From an uncultured Clostridium sp. (GTDB lineage Bacteria; Bacillota; Clostridia; TANB77; CAG-508), in contig CANSWM010000006.1 in assembly GCA_947650745.1 (NCBI GenBank), forward strand, positions 1-45,979: DNA of 45,979 nt, written 5' to 3'. Every line of letters begins with the position of its first letter. Position 1 is the first letter of the stretch. Shown in pieces: positions 38,568 to 45,979 of this stretch. The position numbers and the translations under genes are program-made. The notes under the pieces are model-generated. The model was not told the origin of the DNA. It did no database searches and saw only the letters and a list, made by a program, of their open reading frames with translations.

Positions 38568-40889
38568 ATTATTCAAACAAGACAAAGAAAAGTTTGTCAT
38601 ACCACGAAGTGTGCAAGATGCCATTCCTATTAAAGCAATATGGGAAGATGGCATCTTTTTTATTGGGAAAAATAAGTATTCAAAATGTTATAAATTTAGT
38701 GATATAAATTACGCAGTGGCAAGTCGAGATGATAAAGAAGCAATGTTTTTAGAATATTCAGAGTTATTAAATTCATTTGATACAGGAGCTACTACTAAAA
38801 TAACTATAATCAATAGAAGATTAAATAAAATTGACTTTGAAGAAACTATGCTATTACCTATGGAAAATGATGAGTTAGATAAATTTAGAAAAGAATATAA
38901 TAAAATGCTACTAGATAAGGCAACAGCTTCAAATGGTATAATACAAGAGAAATTTATAACAATATCAGTTGATAAAAAAAGTATAGAAGAAGCAAAGAAT
39001 TATTTTGCAAGAGTGGGAACGGACTTAATAAACCACTTTAAAGAATTAGGCTCTATATGTATTGAATTAGATGCAGTAGAAAGATTAAGAATATTCCATG
39101 ACTTTTATAGGGTAGGAGAAGAAACTTCATTTAATTTTGATATGATAACTAATATGAGAAAAGGGCATAGCTTTAAGGATTTTATTTGTCCAGATTCTAT
39201 GGAATTTGAAAGTGATTATTTCAAAATTGGAAACAGATACGGTAGAGTTATATTCTTGAAAGAGTATGCAAGCTATATTAAGGATAGTATGGTAGCAGAA
39301 TTAACAGATATAAATAAAAATATGATGATGAGTATAGATGTTATACCAATACCTATGGATGAAGCAGTTAGAGAAGCAGAGAATAGAAGATTAGGAATAG
39401 AAACTAATATCACGAATTGGCAAAGACGACAAAATGCAAATAATAACTTTTCAGCAATTATTCCTTATGACATGGAGCAACAAAGAGAACAAAGCAAAGA
39501 GTTTTTAGATGACTTAATAACTCGTGATCAAAGAATGTTTATATCAGTTCTTACAATGGTGCATACAGCAGAAAGCAAAGAAGAACTAGACAATGATACA
39601 GAAGCATTGCTAACAATAGCAAGAAAGCATTTATGTCAGTTCGGTGTGCTAAAATTTCAACAATTAGATGGATTAAATACAGCTATGCCGTTTGGAGTAA
39701 GAAAAATTGACACATTAAGAACACTTACAACAGAATCGCTTGCAGTATTTATGCCATTTAGAGTACAAGAAATAAGACACGAAAACGGAATATACTATGG
39801 GCAAAATGTCATTAGCAAAAATATGATTATTGCAGATAGAAAGCAGTTATTAAATGGAAATAGCTTTATTTTAGGTGTTAGTGGTAGTGGGAAGAGTTTC
39901 ATAGCAAAAGAAGAAATTGTTTCTATAATGTTAAAAGATCCTAATGCAGATGTGATAATTGTAGATCCAGAAAGGGAAGCAAGTTCACTTGTAAAATCGC
40001 TAGGTGGAGAAGTAATAAAAATATCAGCAACAAGTGGAAACCATATCAATGCTATGGACATGAACAAAGATTATGGAGATGGAGCAAATCCTATCATATT
40101 AAAATCAGAGTTCATACTTTCACTATGCGAACAGCTAGTAGGAAGTAATAATTTAGGTGCAAAACAAAAATCTATAATAGACAGATGCACAGCAAGTGTA
40201 TATAGATATTACCAACAAGGAAATTATCAAGGTACACCACCTACACTACAAGACTTCTATGAGGAATTGTTAAGACAACAAGAGCCAGAAGCAAAAGAAA
40301 TAGCACTTGCTATTGAATTATTTGTAAATGGTAGTTTGAACACTTTTGCAAAATCTACAAATGTTGATACTCATAATCGTTTAGTGTGCTATGACATTTT
40401 AGATTTAGGAAAGCAACTATTACCAATAGGTATGTTAGTAGTGTTAGATTCAATTTTAAATAGAATAACAATGAATAGGTCAAAAGGTAGAAATACCTTT
40501 ATTTTTATTGATGAAATTTACTTGTTATTCCAATATGAATATTCAGCAAACTTCTTATTCACTTTATGGAAAAGAGTGAGAAAATATCGGAGCATATTGT
40601 ACTGGAATAACGCAAAATGTGGAAGATACATTGCAAAGCCATACAGCAAGAACAATGCTAGCAAATAGTGAGCTTATTATCATGTTAAATCAAGCTAGTA
40701 CAGATAGAGTAGAGCTTGCAAAATTATTAAATATATCAGACTTACAAATGAGTTATATTACAAATGTAAATGCAGGAGAAGGGCTAATAAAAATAGGAAG
40801 TTCACTAATACCATTTGTAAATAGATTCCCACGAAATACAGAGTTATACAAACTAATGACAACAAAACCTCGGAGAAGGTGTTGCATAG
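38551..40889 (+). CDS. VirB4/TraE-type conjugation ATPase, two +1 shifts at CGG
   Basis: FILGVSGSGKSFIAKEEI; VDPEREA; FIDEIYLLF; WKRVRKY-G-AYCTGITQNVEDTLQSHTARTMLANSELIIMLNQA; LMTTKP-G-EGVA*; 2339-2 divisible by 3. Confidence 0.94.
40588..40590 (+). other. CGG +1 frameshift site 1 in virB4
   Basis: tat CGG agc -> tat (C) gga gca tat tgt. Confidence 0.9.
40871..40873 (+). other. CGG +1 frameshift site 2 in virB4
   Basis: cct CGG aga -> cct (C) gga gaa ggt gtt gca tag. Confidence 0.88.
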
Positions 40890-41632
40890 TGAAAAAGATA
40901 TTGTATGTATTTTGTATTATGCTGCTAATAAGTTTAATGCTTATTAGCAGTTATTGTATTTATAAAGAATTGAAACAAAATAAAGAACAAGAAAACAATT
41001 TTGAAGAACTAATCGAAATAGTAGAACAAACAAATCCAGAAGAAAAAGAACAAGAAAAAACAGTAATAAATATAGATAACTTATATGCTATCAATAGTGA
41101 TATTGTAGGTTGGTTAAGAATAAACGATACAACAATAAATTACCCAATAATGCAAACAAAAAGTAATCCTAATTATTACTTGCATAGGGATTTTTATAAA
41201 AAGTATTCATCTTACGGAACACCTTATATGTCAGAAGAATGTAGTATAAATACAAGCGATAATCTTGTAATTTATGGACATCACATGAATCATAAAAAGG
41301 TATTTGGAGCATTAGAAGATTATAAAACAAAAGAATTTTACGAAAATCATAAGGTTATAGAGTTTACAACATTAGAAGAAAAACAAAAATATGAAATTTT
41401 TGCAGTATTTAAAACAGTTGTATATAACAAAAATACTTTTAAATACTACAATTTTGTGAATTTTAGTAGCGAAGATGAGTTCAATATATTTATAAACAGG
41501 TGTAAAGAATTATCATTTTATGAAACAAATATAAAACCTCGATATCAAGATAAATTTATTACACTTTCTACTTGTGAATATAGCAATAAGAACGGAAGAT
41601 TAGTAGTTATTGCAAGAAAAATAAACAATTAG
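40889..41632 (+). CDS. class B-like sortase, GTG start overlapping virB4 stop
   Basis: VKKILYVFCIMLLISLMLIS; YAINSDIVGWLRINDTTINYPIMQ; LVIYGHHMNHKKVFGALEDY; ITLSTCEYSNKNGRLVVIARK. Confidence 0.9.
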   Translation: MKKILYVFCIMLLISLMLISSYCIYKELKQNKEQENNFEELIEIVEQTNPEEKEQEKTVINIDNLYAINSDIVGWLRINDTTINYPIMQTKSNPNYYLHRDFYKKYSSYGTPYMSEECSINTSDNLVIYGHHMNHKKVFGALEDYKTKEFYENHKVIEFTTLEEKQKYEIFAVFKTVVYNKNTFKYYNFVNFSSEDEFNIFINRCKELSFYETNIKPRYQDKFITLSTCEYSNKNGRLVVIARKINN

Positions 41633-41643
41633 GAGGTGTTTGT

Positions 41644-43248
41644 TTGGCAGATATTAAAGTTAAAAAGAGCAAAAAAGGAACAGTAAAAACAATTAACAAA
41701 GCAGTAGTTGGCACAGAGAAAATGAAAGACAGATTAGTACAAGCAAAGGACAAAACAAAAGAAACATACCAAGAAGAAACAAGTGATAGTGGAACAGAAT
41801 ACGCAATAAATAAAATATCAAAAACAGCAAGTAATCTTCCTAATAATATTTATAGAATTAACAAATATGGAAAAAGAAATTTTGACAAGACAGTGCAAAA
41901 TATTCAAAATGTAAATCAAAAAATGAAAACGATAAAAAAGAAAAATCATGCCAAAAAAGTAGTAAAACAAATGAAAAATGCAACAAAGACTACAAAAAAA
42001 GGAATAAAAACAGCAGAAAGAACAGTTAAAACAACAAAACAGGTAGCAAAAACAACAGCCAAAGCCACTAAAAGAGCAATACAAATGGCAAAGGCAACAG
42101 CTAAAGCAACAGTAAAAGCAATAAAAGTAGGAATAAAAGCAACGATAGCAGCAATAAAGGCTATCATAGTTGCAACAAAAGCACTAATTGCATTTTTAGT
42201 AGCAGGTGGGTGGATCGTTGTTCTAATTATAATTGTAGTCTGCTTAATAGCAATGTTAGTTAGTTCAATTTTTGGCATTTTTTTCTCAAGTGAAGATACA
42301 GGTAGTACAATAACTATAAATGGGCAACAACAAGTAGTAACAATGAATCAAGTAATAGCAGACTTAAATACAGAATTTATGAATAAGATAACACAAATAC
42401 AGAAAGATAATCCTTATGATGAGTATGACATAAATTCTCATAGAGCAGAATGGAAAGATATACTAGCCATATACACAGTTAAGTTAAGCAATGGTAATAA
42501 TGAAGCAGATGTAATAACTTTAAATGATGAAAAGGTTAATCTTCTAAAAGAGATTTTTTGGGAAATGAATGAAATATCATTTACAAAAGATGAAGAAAGT
42601 CATGAAGAAATAAGAATAGGTTTAACATCTACTGATAGAGTAACAGTAACAAAAGTTAAGTTGCATATTACGATAACAGGAAAAACAGCAAATGAAATGG
42701 CAGATAAATACAACTTTACTCAAGCACAAAGAGAACAGTTGCTAGAGCTAACTGATAATAAATATGCTAATATGTGGTCATCAGTAATATATGGCTCATC
42801 TGTTGGAAGTAACGACATTGTGCTAGTTGCAGCTTCACAAATAGGAAATGTTGGAGGACAACCTTTCTGGAGTTGGTATGGCTTTAATGCTCGTGTAGAG
42901 TGGTGTGCTTGCTTTGTTTCATGGTGTGCAAATGAATGTGGTTACATTGAAGCAGGGATTATACCCAAATTTGCAGGATGTCAGAGTGAAGGTGTTGATT
43001 GGTTTAGAACTTGTGGACTTTGGAAAGACAAAGGATTTACTCCAAAACCAGGGGACATTATTTTCTTTGACTGGGCAGATAAGGAAACAGGAGCAAGAAG
43101 TGGACAAGCAGATCATGTTGGTATAGTAGAAAAAACAGAAAATGGAAGAGTTTATACAATAGAAGGAAATTCAAGCGATAGTTGTTGCAGAAGAGATTAT
43201 GATATAAATAGTTTAGATATTTTAGGGTATGGAACTCCAATGTACTAA
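41644..43248 (+). CDS. membrane-anchored CHAP-type peptidoglycan hydrolase of the transfer machinery
   Basis: Lys/Ala/Thr-rich N-terminus, TM, C-terminal WCACFVSWCANECGY...KPGDIIFFDW...ADHVGIVEKTENGRVYTIEGNSSD. Confidence 0.88.
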   Translation: MADIKVKKSKKGTVKTINKAVVGTEKMKDRLVQAKDKTKETYQEETSDSGTEYAINKISKTASNLPNNIYRINKYGKRNFDKTVQNIQNVNQKMKTIKKKNHAKKVVKQMKNATKTTKKGIKTAERTVKTTKQVAKTTAKATKRAIQMAKATAKATVKAIKVGIKATIAAIKAIIVATKALIAFLVAGGWIVVLIIIVVCLIAMLVSSIFGIFFSSEDTGSTITINGQQQVVTMNQVIADLNTEFMNKITQIQKDNPYDEYDINSHRAEWKDILAIYTVKLSNGNNEADVITLNDEKVNLLKEIFWEMNEISFTKDEESHEEIRIGLTSTDRVTVTKVKLHITITGKTANEMADKYNFTQAQREQLLELTDNKYANMWSSVIYGSSVGSNDIVLVAASQIGNVGGQPFWSWYGFNARVEWCACFVSWCANECGYIEAGIIPKFAGCQSEGVDWFRTCGLWKDKGFTPKPGDIIFFDWADKETGARSGQADHVGIVEKTENGRVYTIEGNSSDSCCRRDYDINSLDILGYGTPMY

Positions 43249-43257
43249 TAAAAATAG

Positions 43258-43303
43258 GCAGAAGATTTACTTATAAAAAATAGGTATTTCTTCTGCGATT
43301 TTT
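43258..43303 (+). terminator. rho-independent terminator
   Basis: GCAGAAGA...TCTTCTGCgaTTTTTTT. Confidence 0.8.
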
Positions 43304-43365
43304 TTGTTTTTTAAAGACAAAATGAAAAATAAATGATATAATGCAATGCAGAATGGAGGAAAACA

Positions 43366-43683
43366 ATGACAACGCAATTTGTAGAGAATCTTATAAATGA
43401 AAAGATGATAAAAAACGAAAATGAAATTATCTTTACTTTCTATGAATTAAGAGTTAAGCATAATTTATCAGAAGAGGAAGTTGACAAATTTTTAGCACTA
43501 TGTAAAACAAGGCTAGAAGGTATAGATTATAAAGTGTATTTTACAGGTGCGAAATTTATATATCAAAATGCAAATAGAACAGTACAAGACAATGAACTTA
43601 TGGTAGCAATCAAGGAAAAGGAGAATGAAAAAAATGAATCTAATGAAGCAGTTTTCAAAAGAAGAAATAGAATTATTAAATAA
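43366..43683 (+). CDS. hypothetical protein
   Basis: 105 aa ORF with GGAGG site. Confidence 0.6.
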   Translation: MTTQFVENLINEKMIKNENEIIFTFYELRVKHNLSEEEVDKFLALCKTRLEGIDYKVYFTGAKFIYQNANRTVQDNELMVAIKEKENEKNESNEAVFKRRNRIIK

Positions 43684-43855
43684 TGCAGGAATAAATGTAG
43701 AAGATAGAGATTACAACAAAGAAGAATTAAGAAAGTGCGAGTTAGAAATAGAAGAATTTATTATGTCGCATAGTACGAAAAATGGAGATATTACTAAATT
43801 AAATAATCAGTATAATGGTATTTTAGATACAATTATAAATGAAAGAGAGGGATAA
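43625..43855 (+). CDS. hypothetical protein
   Basis: 76 aa ORF overlapping previous, aaGGAG site. Confidence 0.55.
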   Translation: MKKMNLMKQFSKEEIELLNNAGINVEDRDYNKEELRKCELEIEEFIMSHSTKNGDITKLNNQYNGILDTIINEREG

Positions 43856-43857
43856 TC

Positions 43858-44061
43858 ATGTCAAAATGGAAATGTATAAAATGTGGAAATACAGAATTTG
43901 AAAAAGATCAATTCCAAGCAACTGGAGGAAATTTTGCAAAGATGTTTGATGTTCAAAATAAAAAATTTATTACAGTGAGTTGTACTAAATGTGGATATAC
44001 AGAACTATATAAAACTGGTACAGATGCAGGAATGAATGTATTAGATTTTTTAATGAACTAA
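43858..44061 (+). CDS. zinc-ribbon nucleic-acid-binding-like protein
   Basis: WKCIKCGNTEFEKDQFQATGG...FITVSCTKCGYTELYK. Confidence 0.75.
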   Translation: MSKWKCIKCGNTEFEKDQFQATGGNFAKMFDVQNKKFITVSCTKCGYTELYKTGTDAGMNVLDFLMN

Positions 44062-44152
44062 AGGGAGCGACTTATAGTAATTTATCTTTCACTCTCAAAA
44101 ATAATTTTTAAAATTTTAATAAAGTATATTGACAAATATCAATATACTGAAT

Positions 44153-44188
44153 ATAATACTATATAGATATTTGTCTATATAGTATTAT
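44153..44188. promoter_or_regulatory. ArsR-family operator/promoter
   Basis: 15-bp perfect inverted repeat around TATTTG (ATAATACTATATAGA...TCTATATAGTATTAT-like) directly upstream of arsR. Confidence 0.75.
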
Positions 44189-44201
44189 TAAGGAGTAGAT
44201 T

Positions 44202-44483
44202 ATGGAACAAGTAAAATATGAAGAAATGTCAAACATATTCAAAGCATTATCAGATTCAAACCGAATAAAAATTGTGGATTTGTTATATAAGAATGGAGAA
44301 ACCTGTGCTTGTAATTTATTAGATGAATTTAATATTTCACAACCTACACTTTCACATCATTTAAAAGTATTATCGGATACTGGGATATTACTTCAAAGAA
44401 AAGAAGCAAACTGGATACATTATAGAATAAATGATGAGAAAATTATAGAAATAAAAGAGTTCTTTAATAATATTTCAAAATAA
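44202..44483 (+). CDS. arsR: ArsR-family transcriptional regulator
   Basis: MSNIFKALSDSNRIKIVDLLYKNGETCACNLLDEFNISQPTLSHHLKVLSDTGIL; ETCAC metal site. Confidence 0.92.
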   Translation: MEQVKYEEMSNIFKALSDSNRIKIVDLLYKNGETCACNLLDEFNISQPTLSHHLKVLSDTGILLQRKEANWIHYRINDEKIIEIKEFFNNISK

Positions 44484-44567
44484 TATTTAGCACCTGTAAC
44501 AAGGTGCAATATTTAAGAATAATATATAGATAGATATAAATATATCAATATAAGAAAGGAGTTTTTT

Positions 44568-45599
44568 ATGCAGTATGTTCAAAATGTGTTTAGTTGGCTT
44601 AATGATGTATTTTTAGAAATGACTTGGTTATCAGATTTAATTACTTGGATAGTAAATAATATTTTCAGATTACCAATAAATGATGAAAGTACAATCGGAA
44701 AAATCGGAGGAAGCATACAATTTTTTATGTATGATTTTGTAAAAATTATGGCTTTACTATGTGTACTTATTTTTATGTTTTCATATATAGAAAGCAAATT
44801 TACACCAGAAAAAACAAAACAAATATTGAGCAAATTAAAAGGAATTAAAGGTGCTATAATAGGAGCATTATTAGGAACAGTAACTCCATTTTGTAGTTGT
44901 TCAAGTATTCCGATTTTTATTAGTTTTGTAAAAGCTGGATTACCTATGGAAGTTACATTTAGTTTTCTAATTTCTTCTCCATTTGTTGATTTAGCTTCTA
45001 CCGTACTATTAGCATCTATGTTTGGATGGAGAGTAGCAATAGCTTATGTTGTTGTGGGTGTAATATTGGCAGTTGTAGGTGGAATAATAATTGGAAAATT
45101 AAAACTAGAAAAATACATTGAAAAATATGTATTTGATACACAAGTTGGAGAAAGCAAGGATTTAGAGCCTACTAAAAAAGAAAGATTACAATATGCAAAA
45201 GAACAAGTTAAAAACATTTTTGTAAATGTATGGAAATATGTTTTATTAGGAGTTGGAATAGGTACATTTATTCATAACTGGATTCCACAAACAGCCATCG
45301 AAACAATTTTAGGAGAAGGAAATATATTTGCACCAATTCTAGCAGCAGTTGTAGGAATACCAATGTATGCAGATATATTCGGAACATTACCAATAGCAGA
45401 AGCATTAGTATTAAAAGGAACAGGAATAGGAACTGTATTAACATTTATGATGGGAGTAACAGCTTTATCAGTACCATCTATTGTAATGTTAAAAAATGTA
45501 ATGAAACCTAAATTGCTTGCTATTTTTGTAGGAATTATAGCAGTTGGAATTATTGCCATTGGTTATATATTTAATATATTTTCATTTTTAGTAATTTAA
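44568..45599 (+). CDS. UPF0718/YraQ-ArsP-type permease
   Basis: GTVTPFCSCSSIPIFISFVKAGLPMEVTFSFLISSPFVD; multi-TM. Confidence 0.88.
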   Translation: MQYVQNVFSWLNDVFLEMTWLSDLITWIVNNIFRLPINDESTIGKIGGSIQFFMYDFVKIMALLCVLIFMFSYIESKFTPEKTKQILSKLKGIKGAIIGALLGTVTPFCSCSSIPIFISFVKAGLPMEVTFSFLISSPFVDLASTVLLASMFGWRVAIAYVVVGVILAVVGGIIIGKLKLEKYIEKYVFDTQVGESKDLEPTKKERLQYAKEQVKNIFVNVWKYVLLGVGIGTFIHNWIPQTAIETILGEGNIFAPILAAVVGIPMYADIFGTLPIAEALVLKGTGIGTVLTFMMGVTALSVPSIVMLKNVMKPKLLAIFVGIIAVGIIAIGYIFNIFSFLVI

Positions 45600-45620
45600 T
45601 TAAAGAAAGGAAAGGTTAAT

Positions 45621-45854
45621 ATGAATATCAAAGTTTTAGAAATGTCTTGTTGTAGTGGAGGAAAATTACAAGCTATTACAGAGGAAACAATAAAAGAATT
45701 AGGAATAAATGTGAATATTGAAATTATAGGAGATATGCAAAAAATGATGGCATTAGGTGTAATGAGAACACCAGCACTTATAATTGATGATGAAGTAGTT
45801 TTACAAGGTAGAATACCTAAAAAAGAAGAAATAAAAAGACTTCTTCAAAAGTAA
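45621..45854 (+). CDS. small thioredoxin-family (redox-active disulfide) protein
   Basis: MNIKVLEMSCCSGGKLQ...MALGVMRTPALIIDDEVVLQGRIPKKEEI. Confidence 0.85.
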   Translation: MNIKVLEMSCCSGGKLQAITEETIKELGINVNIEIIGDMQKMMALGVMRTPALIIDDEVVLQGRIPKKEEIKRLLQK

Positions 45855-45872
45855 TTATATAATAAATTAGTT

Positions 45873-45902
45873 AAGCAAGTGATTTGATGATTACTTGCTT
45901 TT
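45873..45902 (+). terminator. terminator-like hairpin
   Basis: AAGCAAGT...ACTTGCTTTT. Confidence 0.6.
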
Positions 45903-45906
45903 ATGT

Positions 45907-45922
45907 TATAATCATCTCGACA
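45907..45922 (+). promoter_or_regulatory. promoter element identical to that before erm
   Basis: TATAATCATCTCGACA also at 24799-24814. Confidence 0.5.
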
Positions 45923-45950
45923 ACTTACAATATGGAAGTGAGATGAGTTA

Positions 45951-45979
45951 ATGAATATTCACTTTGGATTTTCATATAT
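45951..45979 (+). CDS. partial CDS running off the window (MNIHFGFSY...)
   Basis: ATG after GGAAGTGAGATGAG; truncated by window end. Confidence 0.4.

Noticed and set aside
425-40889. Explaining the 24 breaks as sequencing errors (extra C before GG)
   Set aside because: A chemistry- or context-driven error would insert C before GG in all codon phases and in non-coding DNA. All breaks here are in phase with CGG as the 0-frame codon, on both strands, and none occurs at phase-shifted GG. Cannot be fully excluded without raw reads.
1230-40889. Explaining the fragmented genes as pseudogene decay
   Set aside because: No stops or indels other than CGG-linked +1 events; reconstructed lengths are exactly divisible by 3; affected genes include housekeeping cdaA, pgi and all core transfer ATPases.
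425-40889. CGG as a simple sense reassignment (e.g. to Gln or Trp)
   Set aside because: A substitution would keep the frame; here the downstream homology continues only in the +1 frame.
40619-41632. VirB4-sortase fusion protein as shown by the ORF track
   Set aside because: Applying the CGG rule at 40871 gives a natural VirB4 stop overlapping a GTG sortase start, so the fusion is most likely an artefact of 0-frame reading (kept as a finding only for regulatory interest).
42905-43126. ORF 42905..43126 (+) inside the CHAP gene as an overlapping gene
   Set aside because: No SD, no family resemblance; the CHAP reading frame is clearly the coding one.

Overview
AT-rich Firmicutes/Clostridia-like DNA. 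Positions 1-~8.2 kb look like host chromosome: cdaA, htrA, deoD-type phosphorylase, ppaC, pgi and an RluA/RluD-family pseudouridine synthase. From ~8.4 kb to the right end is an integrative conjugative element (ICE). It carries ParA/ParB, a thioester/Cna-B surface adhesin, a giant SNF2-type helicase/methylase, an Erm + HEAT + GNAT cargo island, MobC/relaxase, PcfB, VirD4, Maff2, an MT-A70 methylase, TrbL/VirB6-like, PrgI, VirB4, sortase, CHAP hydrolase, and an ArsR/permease/thioredoxin cassette. The main result is that ten genes appear 'broken' in the ORF track, and every break sits at an in-frame CGG codon. By eye I find 24 in-frame CGG codons on both strands, in chromosome and ICE. Skipping the C (+1 shift, CGGN read as GGN = Gly) restores the expected conserved protein every time, e.g. 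ParA KGGVGKTT, VirD4 CGGSGAGKTR, helicase HEVGAGKTFEM and RluD-like IIGDGKYG. I found no in-frame CGG read as arginine in any intact gene, while about 40 CGG trinucleotides that straddle codon boundaries cause no shift. This suggests CGG is not an Arg codon here but directs +1 frameshifting or quadruplet decoding (CGGN -> Gly). Secondary oddities are three genes that seem to start at ATA, two that need a -1 shift on an ATG-A6 start, and a TnpV-like gene nested out of frame inside the helicase gene. All identifications are by reading; no searches were run.
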